Made by a program: the position numbers and the translations under genes | Shown here: positions 16,146 to 24,103 of the stretch, one piece after another | Layout: each line of letters starts with the position of its first letter | Position numbering within the stretch: position 1 is the stretch's first letter | The notes under the pieces: model-generated | Database searches by the model: none | Told to the model about the DNA's origin: nothing | What the model saw: the letters and a program-made list of their open reading frames with translations, nothing else | Assembly: GCF_030315685.1 (NCBI RefSeq) | Contig: NZ_JASXSI010000009.1 | Location: 119,900 to 183,899, forward strand | Direction of reading: 5' to 3' | Source of the DNA: Gordonia sp. ABSL11-1 | Lineage (GTDB): Bacteria; Actinomycetota; Actinomycetes; Mycobacteriales; Mycobacteriaceae | Length of the DNA: 64,000 nucleotides

Positions 16146-16940
16146 ATGCTGATCGATCTCACCGGGAAGGTCGCTCTGGTCACCGGTTCGACGCAGGGCA
16201 TCGGAGCTGCGATCGCCACCGGGCTCGCCGCCGCCGGCGCGCGGGTGGCGATCAACGGACGGTCGGAAGAATCGGTGGCCCAGGCGATCTCGCAGATCTC
16301 CGCCGATGTCGAGAATGCCGACCTGGTGGCCGCACCGGCTGACGTCAGCACGAGCGCCGGTGTCGATGCGCTGGTGGAGAACCTACCGGCGGTGGACATC
16401 CTGGTGAACAACCTCGGGATCTTCGAGGCGGTGCCCGCCCTGGAGATCGACGACGACGAGTGGCGGCGGTTCTTCGAGGTGAACGTGCTCAGTGCGGTCC
16501 GGCTGATCCGCACCTATCTACCCGGCATGGTCGAACGGAGCGCAGGGCGCGTGCTGAACATCGCGAGCGACTCGGCGGTCGTCATCCCAGAGGAGATGAT
16601 CCACTACGGGACGTCCAAGACCGCACTGCTGGCGGTGTCGCGCGGATTCGCCAAGCAGGCCGTGGGTACGGGCGTCACGGTGAACTCGGTGATCGCGGGA
16701 CCGACGCACACCGGGGGTGTGGAGGACTTCGTGTACCAGCTCGTCGATCGCGCACTCCCGTGGGATGAAGCGCAGCGCGAGTTCATGCGTCGGCACCGTC
16801 CACAGTCGCTCATCCAGCGGTTGATCGAACCCGACGAGATCGCGAACCTCGTCGTCTATCTCAGCTCCGACTTCGCTTCGGCGACAACGGGTGGGGCGGT
16901 GCGCGTCGACGGAGGTTATGTCGATTCGATCCTGCCGTGA
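16146..16940 (+). CDS. SDR-family NAD(P)-dependent oxidoreductase
   Basis: Classical short-chain dehydrogenase of 264 residues. The cofactor motif TGSTQGIG lies at residues 13-20, NNLG marks the central strand, and the catalytic triad is Ser (IASDSAV) with Tyr and Lys in HYGTSK. PDEIANLVVYLSSDFASATTGGAVRVDGGY is the standard C-terminal signature. The ATG at 16146 follows GGAGGAG; the longer open frame upstream is not homologous. Substrate unknown. The gene has no obvious operon partners. Confidence 0.85.
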   Translation: MLIDLTGKVALVTGSTQGIGAAIATGLAAAGARVAINGRSEESVAQAISQISADVENADLVAAPADVSTSAGVDALVENLPAVDILVNNLGIFEAVPALEIDDDEWRRFFEVNVLSAVRLIRTYLPGMVERSAGRVLNIASDSAVVIPEEMIHYGTSKTALLAVSRGFAKQAVGTGVTVNSVIAGPTHTGGVEDFVYQLVDRALPWDEAQREFMRRHRPQSLIQRLIEPDEIANLVVYLSSDFASATTGGAVRVDGGYVDSILP

Positions 16941-17056
16941 CGGTGCGCGACGATCCCGCAACCAGGTGAGGCGGGTGTCGCAGCCCGTTTCGGTCGTTAC
17001 CGATCTGTCACGACACAGGTGCCCAGGCGTTGCGCACGCACCCTACTGTTACGCAA

Positions 17057-18085
17057 GTGACAAATGTGACCAGAGCGAATCGTCGTCGTGCCACTGCGAT
17101 GGCGGTGATCGCGTGCGCCGGTATCGGTGGAGTCGCGATCGGCGCGATGCCCGTTGTCGCCGAGCCGCACGTGACCACCGTGGCGACCGCGGTCGATCCG
17201 GCCACGCTGTACAACTCCGCGCAGCAGAAGTTCGCGGCGGGCGATGTCGCCGGTGGCCTCGAGGCCATCAAGCAGGCGCTGGCCATCATCCCCGTGGACC
17301 CGGATGCCCTCGCGCTACAGGCGATCTGGTCGGAGCAGGCCGACGACGCGGCGACCAGCCGCGCCGCTCTGAATCGACTCGGTGGGGTGAATCCCGCACT
17401 GGCCACAGCAGCGCGGAACATCATCGACGGCGTCAACGCGGCCGCGCAGATCGTACCGGACACCTCTCCGAAGACGGTGGCGGGGCGCGCGGCGATCGTC
17501 GTCCTCGGTTATGGGCTCAATCGTGACGGCACGATGGCGCCTGAACTCGTCAAACGCGTGAGCGCCGGCAAGTCGCAGGCCGAGACGACGACCACGCTGC
17601 CCATCGTCGTCACCGGTGGGGTGCCGAAGGCCGGTATCACCGAGGCCGCTGCGATGAAGAAGTGGTTGGTGTCGAACGGGATCGACGCCGCCCGTGTCAC
17701 CGAGGAGAGCAGGTCGGGGTCGACGGTGGCCAATGCGCAGAACACCGCCGAGATCTTGCGTGGGCAGGGGATCAGCAACATCGTGCTGGTCACGTCACCG
17801 AACCACATCCGCCGTGGTGCAGCGGATTTCGCAGCGGTGGGACTGAAGACCGTGGCGACGGTGACCACCGAGACCGATCTCGCGAAGTACTCCAAACCTC
17901 TGATTCGAGATCAGCAGAAGGGGATTCGGCTCGAGGCGACCCGGACGGCGAAGATCCCGGCCACGCGTCAACTGGGGCTGCCGCTGCCGCAGGACCTGCC
18001 CGACACCGGACCGGGGCTGATCGTGGAGTTCGGCAGCAAGCTGCTCGAAACTCTTCTGGGCACAGGATCGTCCGCGGCAAACTGA
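17057..18085 (+). CDS. exported YdcF/ElyC-like (DUF218) protein
   Basis: A 342-residue protein. A signal peptide (RRRATAMAVIACAGIGGVAIGAM, likely cut near VVAEP) is followed by a roughly 90-residue helical, TPR-like segment and a DUF218 domain. The DUF218 domain shows IVVLGYGLNRDG, VTGGVPKAGITEAAAMKKWL, ESRSGSTVANAQNTAEIL and IVLVTSPNHIRR. This domain is found in proteins tied to envelope polysaccharide metabolism such as ElyC, but no enzyme activity is settled. The GTG at 17057 is the chosen start; GTG 17066 and an upstream TTG are alternatives. It probably works outside the membrane. Confidence 0.75.
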   Translation: MTNVTRANRRRATAMAVIACAGIGGVAIGAMPVVAEPHVTTVATAVDPATLYNSAQQKFAAGDVAGGLEAIKQALAIIPVDPDALALQAIWSEQADDAATSRAALNRLGGVNPALATAARNIIDGVNAAAQIVPDTSPKTVAGRAAIVVLGYGLNRDGTMAPELVKRVSAGKSQAETTTTLPIVVTGGVPKAGITEAAAMKKWLVSNGIDAARVTEESRSGSTVANAQNTAEILRGQGISNIVLVTSPNHIRRGAADFAAVGLKTVATVTTETDLAKYSKPLIRDQQKGIRLEATRTAKIPATRQLGLPLPQDLPDTGPGLIVEFGSKLLETLLGTGSSAAN

Positions 18086-18257
18086 GTGAACGCTACGGGA
18101 GCGGCAACGGCAAAACCAGTGCACGCGAATCTCTTTACCGGAAGTTCATCTGCGGCGGTGACCTGACCCACTCGTGTCCGCGGCAATTGCGGTTTCTCAC
18201 AGATTTCGAAGGTCTCGCGCAGCATCTGCTTAACACCGGATCGGTACGTTCGTACCC

Positions 18258-20513
18258 ATGAATGTGTCGGAAATGCCCTCTTTACACGAAGTGCGTTCCA
18301 ACCTCAGATACGACTTGCCGGCATCGCTGGTCGTGTTCCTGGTCGCATTGCCGCTCTCCCTGGGGATCGCGATCGCCTCGGACGCCCCGGTCATGGCGGG
18401 ACTCATCGCCGCGGTCGTCGGCGGTATCGTCGCCGGTCTCGTCGGCGGTAGTCCGCTGCAGGTGTCCGGCCCGGCGGCCGGCCTGACGGTGGTGGTCGCC
18501 GAACTGGTCGCGAACTTCGGCTGGCAGGTGACCTGCGCGATCACCGTCGCGGCCGGGGTACTCCAGATCCTGTTCGGTATCAGCCGAATAGCCGGGGCCG
18601 CCCTCGCGATCGCGCCCGTGGTCGTGCACGCCATGCTCGCCGGCATCGGCATCACCATCGCACTCCAGCAGATCCACGTCCTGCTCGGCGGTGAATCGGG
18701 GAGTACCGCCTGGGAGAACGTGTCCGGCCTGCCCAGCCAGCTCATGTCGCTGGACTGGACCAGCGCGTTGATCGGCGGTCTCGTCGTCGCGATCATGTTG
18801 TCGTGGCCGAAACTGCCCGCCTCGGCCCGTAAGGTGCCCGGCCCACTCGTCGCCATCGTCGCCGCGACCCTGATCTCGATCGTGTTCGGGATGAACATCG
18901 AGCGGATCACTCTGGACGGTAATTTCTTCGACGCGATCGCACTGCCCGAGCTGCCGACCGGCAACTGGGGAGCGGTCTTCCTGGGTGTGCTGACCGTGGC
19001 GCTGATCGCCAGCGTCGAGTCGCTGTTGTCGGCGGTCGCCGTCGACAAGATGCACGACGGTCCGCGCAGCGATTTCAACCGCGAGCTGCTCGGTCAGGGC
19101 AGTGCCAACATCACCTCCGGACTGCTCGGCGGTCTGCCGGTCACCGGCGTGATCGTGCGCAGCACCACGAACGTCAACACGGGTGCACGCACACGTATGT
19201 CGGCTGTCCTGCACGGTGTCTGGGTCCTCGTGTTCGCCGTCGTCCTGACCGGACTCGTCGAGCAGATCCCGACCGCGGCTCTTGCCGGCCTCCTGGTGGT
19301 CATCGGTATCCAACTCGTGAAGATGGCACACATGAAGACCGCACTGCGCACCGGTGATCTGTGGGTGTACGCGGTGACGGTGCTGTCGGTCGTCTTCCTC
19401 AACCTGCTCGAAGGCGTCGGGATCGGTCTGGCATTGGCTGTCGCACTGGTGGTCTGGCGTGTCGTACGCGCCGAGTTCGTCTCCGAACCGTTCGGCACCG
19501 AGGGCTCGCGCCAGTGGTTGGTGCGGGTGCGCGGCTCGTTGAGTTTCCTGTCGCTGCCGAAGCTGAACAAGGCGTTGGGCGCGGTGCCCGCGGCCGCTCA
19601 TGTGACCCTCGAGCTCGACACCGACTTCCTGGATCACGCGGCGTCGGAGATGATCGAGGACTGGGTGCGCGCACATGAGGCGAACGGTGGTTCCGTCGTC
19701 ATCCTGGAACGTGGCAAGGCGCGGATCGAGGACGCACCCAAGGCGCCGCCGCGCCGACACTCGATGACCGCCATCGGCCTGACCCCGTGGCGCAGCCGAC
19801 GATCCGAGGCCGAGGGGGTCCCCGACGACACTCCCGCGACCCTGCGCGCGATCATGGGAGGCGTCAGCGAGTACCACCGCGACCATGCGGAGACATTGCG
19901 CGCCACCACGAGTGACGTCACGCACTCGCAGGACCCGGACTCGTTGTTCCTGACCTGTGCGGATTCGCGATTGATGCCCAACATCATCACCTCGAGCGGG
20001 CCGGGTGACCTCTTCACCGTGCGCAACGTCGGCAATCTGGTGCCGCCGGAGTCCGCCGACGACATGTCGGTCGAGGCCTCCCTCGAGTTCGCGATCGAGG
20101 AGCTGGGTGTCAGTTCGGTTGTGGTGTGCGGACATTCGTCCTGCGGCGCGATGAACGCGATACTCGCCGACGAGGCGATCGACGAGAGCGGCACGTCGGC
20201 GAGCCCGGTCCGGCGCTGGCTCGCGCACGCGGTCCCGAGCCTCGTGGCCTACCAGCTGGGCCACCCCGCAGGCCGGGCCGCCGCCGACCTCGGTTTCGGT
20301 GACGTCGATCAGCTGGGCATCGTCAACGTCGCCAAGCAGGTCGAGACGTTGAGCCGGCATCCGTTGGTCGGCAAGGCGTCGGCAGAAGGACGTCTGCGCA
20401 TCGTGGGGCTGTTCTTCGACATCCCGACCGCGCGGGTCTTCGAGGTCACCGGTACGGATGTGCGGCCGGCCGGCGTCGGCCGCGGTGTCGAGGCGGAGGT
20501 CCTGGTGGAATAG
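18258..20513 (+). CDS. SulP-family anion transporter fused to a beta-carbonic anhydrase
   Basis: A 751-residue two-domain protein. Residues 1 to about 400 form a SulP permease of 10-12 helices (SLPLSLGIAIASDAPVMAGLIAAVVGG). About 100 cytoplasmic residues follow, then a beta-carbonic anhydrase domain from about residue 530. The anhydrase zinc ligands are all present: Cys567 in CADSR, His626 and Cys629 in GHSSCGAM; Asp569 and Arg571 form the usual dyad. The pairing suggests bicarbonate transport coupled to CO2/bicarbonate conversion, as proposed for the similar Rv3273 of M. tuberculosis. ATG 18258 begins the permease N-terminus. It is monocistronic. Confidence 0.92.
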   Translation: MNVSEMPSLHEVRSNLRYDLPASLVVFLVALPLSLGIAIASDAPVMAGLIAAVVGGIVAGLVGGSPLQVSGPAAGLTVVVAELVANFGWQVTCAITVAAGVLQILFGISRIAGAALAIAPVVVHAMLAGIGITIALQQIHVLLGGESGSTAWENVSGLPSQLMSLDWTSALIGGLVVAIMLSWPKLPASARKVPGPLVAIVAATLISIVFGMNIERITLDGNFFDAIALPELPTGNWGAVFLGVLTVALIASVESLLSAVAVDKMHDGPRSDFNRELLGQGSANITSGLLGGLPVTGVIVRSTTNVNTGARTRMSAVLHGVWVLVFAVVLTGLVEQIPTAALAGLLVVIGIQLVKMAHMKTALRTGDLWVYAVTVLSVVFLNLLEGVGIGLALAVALVVWRVVRAEFVSEPFGTEGSRQWLVRVRGSLSFLSLPKLNKALGAVPAAAHVTLELDTDFLDHAASEMIEDWVRAHEANGGSVVILERGKARIEDAPKAPPRRHSMTAIGLTPWRSRRSEAEGVPDDTPATLRAIMGGVSEYHRDHAETLRATTSDVTHSQDPDSLFLTCADSRLMPNIITSSGPGDLFTVRNVGNLVPPESADDMSVEASLEFAIEELGVSSVVVCGHSSCGAMNAILADEAIDESGTSASPVRRWLAHAVPSLVAYQLGHPAGRAAADLGFGDVDQLGIVNVAKQVETLSRHPLVGKASAEGRLRIVGLFFDIPTARVFEVTGTDVRPAGVGRGVEAEVLVE

Positions 20514-20529
20514 GGGCGGCCGTCGGAGA

Positions 20530-20595
20530 TCTCGATACGCTGCCTCGCCTGGCGGCTCGGGAGCTACTCGATCAGCGGTGGGGTGCGTATCGAGA
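20530..20595. repeat. dispersed repeat A copy with 11-bp terminal inverted arms
   Basis: TCTCGATACGC and GCGTATCGAGA (20530-20540, 20585-20595) enclose a G/C-rich core with CTACTCGATCAGCGG. A related copy lies at 50394-50438. It sits between two convergent genes and could end transcription from both sides. I associate this TCTCGATACG...ACTCGA pattern with Gordonia-type genomes. Confidence 0.65.
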
Positions 20596-20604
20596 CCACC
20601 CGCC

Positions 20605-21363
20605 TCAGAACATCACCGAACGGAAGTGTGAGATCAGCCGCCAGGCGTCGGGGCCGTCGTCGAGGCCATGCAGAACGTGGAACGCGATGCCCGGCGGCTG
20701 ACCGCGGTTGATGACCTCGCTGCCCTCGAACGGCAGGTTGAGGGTCGACGCGACGCCGGGTGCGATGGCGAGGGGACGGCCGGCGAACGACGTGACTGCC
20801 GGGGTGTGGGCATGACCGCAGACGAATCCGACGATGTTCGGATGCTCGACGACGAGCGAGGCGAGTCGGTCCTCGCCGGTCTGACGGATGGTGTCCATGA
20901 ACGGCATCTCCAGCACGACCGGCGGATGATGAAACGCCATGATGACCGGTGTCCGCGGTCCGGCGGCGACGATCTGCTCAGACGCCCAGGCGAGCGTCTC
21001 GTCGGTCAGGTGGCCGTCGTTGCGGTCGGGGATCGAACTGTCGCACACGACGAACAGCACCCCGTTGATGATCTCGGCGCTGTTGACCGGGGCGCTGCTC
21101 TGCGCGCCGAGCAGGCCCGCGGTGAACCGTTCGCGATGGTCGTGATTACCGGCGGTGATCAGCATCGGCAACGGGCTGTAGAGAACGCCGTGCGCCTCCC
21201 GGTACTCCGACTCGCTGCCCTCGTCGGTGATGTCACCGGTCACCAGTAGTACATCGATGCCCTTCGCGCGGGCATGGATGTAGTCCAGCGTTGCCTCGAT
21301 CCGGCGGCGGTTGTACCGCGTGCCGTTGAAATGCAGGTCGCTGATGTGGGCGACGACGAACAC
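20605..21363 (-). CDS. class III cyclic-nucleotide phosphodiesterase-type metallophosphoesterase
   Basis: A 252-residue calcineurin-like enzyme. The metal-binding motifs are in order: AHISDLHF (Asp9, His11), TGDITDEG, GNHDHRE, FHHPP and GHAHTP. This set and the length match the CpdA/Rv0805 group of phosphodiesterases that cleave cAMP and other 2',3' or 3',5' cyclic substrates. Its real substrate may differ. An adenylyl cyclase is encoded at 49448, so both synthesis and breakdown of cAMP may be represented in the window. The ATG at 21363 starts directly at the fold. Confidence 0.85.
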   Translation of the reverse strand: MFVVAHISDLHFNGTRYNRRRIEATLDYIHARAKGIDVLLVTGDITDEGSESEYREAHGVLYSPLPMLITAGNHDHRERFTAGLLGAQSSAPVNSAEIINGVLFVVCDSSIPDRNDGHLTDETLAWASEQIVAAGPRTPVIMAFHHPPVVLEMPFMDTIRQTGEDRLASLVVEHPNIVGFVCGHAHTPAVTSFAGRPLAIAPGVASTLNLPFEGSEVINRGQPPGIAFHVLHGLDDGPDAWRLISHFRSVMF

Positions 21364-21527
21364 ACAGGCTCCTTGATCACTGACTCACCTGAGGCTAGCC
21401 AAGCAGGCCGCGCTCGGCTCGATGAGGCCCGCGACATGCCGCCGTCCACACCGCGGTGGCGCCGTGACGACAGTAGTGACACCCTCTCCTCGCGGGTGCG
21501 ACCGTCAGCGGATGACACGACGACGGC

Positions 21528-21767
21528 GAGGGGGCCGGCGGATTCGACGGCCGGACCTTCTATCTGTCCGGGCAGGGGGTGCGCACCGCCTACGGCGCCG
21601 ACCGGCTCGCCGCGGAGGCATTGGTCGCCGTCGAACGTGACAAGGCGCTGCTCGTCGTACCCGCGCAGGCTCGGGCGGCGTGGCGCTTCGCCCGCGTCGC
21701 ACCGACCGTGATGCGGCGGATGACCACCAGATTCGTTGCCCAGCAGCGGCAGCGTCAGGGACTCTGA
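21528..21767 (+). pseudogene. C-terminal remnant of an SDR-type dehydrogenase
   Basis: The frame reads GFDGRTFYLSGQGVRTAYGADRLAAEALVAVERDKALLVVPAQARAAWRFARVAP (given here in spirit; the key pieces are AVERDKALLVVP and ARAAWRFARVAP). This resembles the C-terminal end of short-chain dehydrogenases of this order. The Rossmann fold and catalytic YxxxK region are absent, and no start codon with a ribosome site is seen. Only about 80 codons survive, ending at TGA 21765. The rest of the gap at 21364-21807 is the upstream region of the phosphodiesterase gene and unassigned sequence. Confidence 0.55.
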
Positions 21768-21807
21768 CAGTCTTCGCAGCAGCACCTCACGACGACAGGC
21801 GGAACCG

Positions 21808-22673
21808 ATGATCGAGCAACTCCCGGAGCCGACGGTCCTGCTGCGCGGGCGGTCGATGGTCGAATCGGCGCGGTGGCACGACGGCCGGTGGTGGTTCGCC
21901 GACTGGGGGACCGGCGAGGTGATCGCGGTCGACACCGACGGCGTCGCGGAGGTGGTGGCCACCGGTCCGCCGCCGCCACGGGATGGTCGATCGAGTGGTC
22001 GCCGACCGGACAGTTGCTGACGACCGGACCGGACGTCAGCGTCCACGTGCCGGACGCGGCGCCCACCGTCCGGAGTGGTCGCGGCGGGAACGAGATCGTC
22101 GTCGCGCCGCAGGGTTACATCTACGTCAACGGCGCCGACTTCGACTTCGTCGGCGGTGGTGCGCCGGTCCCCGGCTGGATCAGCATCGTCGAGCCCGACG
22201 GCCGCCATCGTCAGGTCGCCGGTGACATCGACTTCCCGAACGGCATGGTGATCACCCCCGACGGGACGACCCTGGTGATCTCGGAATCGATGGGTGGGCG
22301 TCTCACCGCCTTCGACATCGCCGACGACGGGTCGCTCACCGGACGTCGGATCTGGGCCGAGGGGCTCGGTCCGGACGGGATCTGCATCGACGCGGACGGC
22401 GGCATCTGGGCCCAGACCGCGGACACCGCAGCACACACCGGCGATCCTGCGGCGCCTGGCGGCGCCTGCGTCCGCGTTCTCGAGGGCGGCGAGATCACTC
22501 ATCGTGTGAAGACCGAGCTGCCGTGCTTCTCCTGCGCGCTCGGCGGCGCCGGGGGCCGACAACTCCTGCTGTTGTGCAACGAGTTCGGTGGTGTCGACCA
22601 GATGGTCGAGGTGCAGGCACGCCGATCGGCGCGCGTCCTCGTCGTCGACGCGCCCGTGCCGCGGGAGTCCTGA
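21808..22673 (+). pseudogene. SMP-30/gluconolactonase family protein, one-base frameshift
   Basis: Six-bladed beta-propeller hydrolase of the SMP-30/gluconolactonase/LRE family. ATG 21808 opens with the family N-terminus VESARWHDGRWWFADWGTGEV. The frame shifts near base 21975, inside a run of CCG repeats. It then continues in the next frame as TGWSIEWSPTGQLL, GGNEIVVAPQGYIYVNG, FPNGMVITPDGTTLVISES and GPDGICIDADGGIWAQT to the stop at 22671. The shift is equivalent to loss of one base in a GC-rich repeat, a typical sequencing-error context, so the gene may be intact in the organism. If real it removes most of the propeller. About 288 codons, normal for the family. Confidence 0.7.
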
Positions 22674-22707
22674 TCCTGCTGACAGGTCGTGGGTCCTCGA
22701 CGCCGGG

Positions 22708-23227
22708 TCAGTATCCGGCGTCTCGACATGTCGATGTATCGATGGTCCCGTCTGAGCGCAGTCGAGTGAACTCACTGTCGGCCGGGCCGCTGCCGATCGA
22801 GGCGACGGGCATGCTGAATCCAGCTGCGCCACAGAGTGCGTCGGCCGCCTGGCCGCGTGAACACAGGTCGCGCAGCTGTGCCGGGTCGCTTGTCGACGCC
22901 TCGGGGTCGGGCGGAACGGCCAGGCCGGATTCGGTGCAGAACGTCGCGTCCGCGTCCCCGACGGAACACAGGTAGACCAGCTGTGCGCGGACAGCGCCCG
23001 ACCCGCCGGCCTGTTCGGGTGTGGTCGGGGTGCCCTTCTGCGGGACCGCACGAGGTCCGGGCGCCGGCCGCGCGGCCTCGGCCGAGTGCAGGACATGCGA
23101 GGTGGTCCCCGACGATCCCGTTCCCAGACGGGCCGCTCGCTTCGTTCTCGGTTCCGCACGCGGCGAACACCGGTGTGGCGACGAGCAGGCCTGCTGCCAG
23201 CAGTCCCATGCCGAGGTGTCGGTTCAC
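22708..23227 (-). pseudogene. Cys-containing lipoprotein-like exported protein, frameshifted
   Basis: A lipoprotein-type signal peptide, MNRHLGMGLLAAGLLVATP then VFAACGTENE, has Cys24 as the likely lipid site. After about 15 more residues the frame shifts (near 23119). The long frame that continues from the signal peptide is not protein-like. The next frame reads SGTTSHVLHSAEAAR, LVYLCSVGDADATFC, LRDLCSRGQAADALCG and CRDAGY, a low-complexity then Cys-rich secreted domain ending at base 22708. The total span of 520 bases is one more than a multiple of three, consistent with a single-base insertion. The family is not recognised. True decay or a base-calling error are both possible. Confidence 0.55.
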
Positions 23228-23332
23228 GCTGTACCTGCTTCCGTTCGTCCACCGCCTCCGTCGATAGCCAATGAATCAGATCGCGGCGGCTCCTGTCGGC
23301 GAACGCGGTGGATTCGCGCGCGGTCGATTCAC

Positions 23333-24088
23333 TCAGCTCAACCTGCGGGTGAACAACGCCCGCAGGTCCTCGAAATGTCGTTCCGTCGCCTCCGGATGGA
23401 ACACCGCGGTGTCAGACATGGTGTAGCCGTGGTGCGCGCCGCCGAACACCGACGCCGAATGGGTGACGCCGCTGGACGTCAGCGCGTGCTCGAACGCGGC
23501 CACCGACTCGGGCGGCAGGGAGTGGTCCTCGTCGGCATGGATCGCCAGGATGTCGGCACGAACCTGCGGCAGCCGTAGGTGAGGGCTGGACGGGGTGTCG
23601 GTCACCAGTCCGCCGGTATGGAACATGCCGATCGCGCCGACGACATCAGAACGTGTCGCTGCGGCCAGCAGGGCGAGGCGGCCACCCATGCAGTAGCCCG
23701 TCGCGCCGACGTCGCCGTCGGATACGCCGTCGAGACCGCGAAGCGTGTCCAGGTAGACCGACAGGTCGTCCGTCGCGAGGTCGTCGGTGAGTCCGTGGAC
23801 GCGCGGCATCGCCTCCGCGAAGAACGCAGTACGGGCATCCGGCTCGGTGAGATCCACGGTGGGTTCGAGATCGGCGGCGGTGCCGTTGCGGTAGAAGAGG
23901 TTCGGCGCCAGCACCACATATCCCCACGAGGCGATCCGGTCGGCCATCTCCGTGGTCCGGGGGCGCAATCCGATGGCGTCGATGAGGAACAGCACGCCGG
24001 GGAGCGGCCCGCCGGCGTCGTCGGGCCGGGTGAGGTAGGCCTCCGCGGTGCCGCCCGGTGCGGCGATGCTGATCATCTGGTGGGTCAC
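23333..24088 (-). CDS. dienelactone hydrolase family protein
   Basis: A 251-residue alpha/beta hydrolase. The triad is that of the dienelactone hydrolase family: Cys133 in GYCMGG, Asp188 in HADEDHS and His220 in AHHGYT. Classical members open dienelactone in chlorocatechol breakdown, but many homologues act on other lactones or esters, so the substrate is open. No catechol genes are nearby. It lies just downstream of ligD on the same strand (gap 15 bases) and may be read from the same transcript. ATG 24088 starts MTHQMISIAAPGG. Confidence 0.85.
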   Translation of the reverse strand: MTHQMISIAAPGGTAEAYLTRPDDAGGPLPGVLFLIDAIGLRPRTTEMADRIASWGYVVLAPNLFYRNGTAADLEPTVDLTEPDARTAFFAEAMPRVHGLTDDLATDDLSVYLDTLRGLDGVSDGDVGATGYCMGGRLALLAAATRSDVVGAIGMFHTGGLVTDTPSSPHLRLPQVRADILAIHADEDHSLPPESVAAFEHALTSSGVTHSASVFGGAHHGYTMSDTAVFHPEATERHFEDLRALFTRRLS

Positions 24089-24103
24089 GGGATTCCCTTC
24101 GGG

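Noticed and set aside
18282..20360. 692-codon open frame antisense to the SulP/carbonic anhydrase gene
   Set aside because: Composition is the reverse-frame image of the real gene; no recognisable motif, no ribosome site.
21240..23252. 670-codon minus-strand frame spanning the broken gene block
   Set aside because: Runs antisense to the gluconolactonase-type gene and shares no features with a real protein; the lipoprotein-like gene uses other frames.
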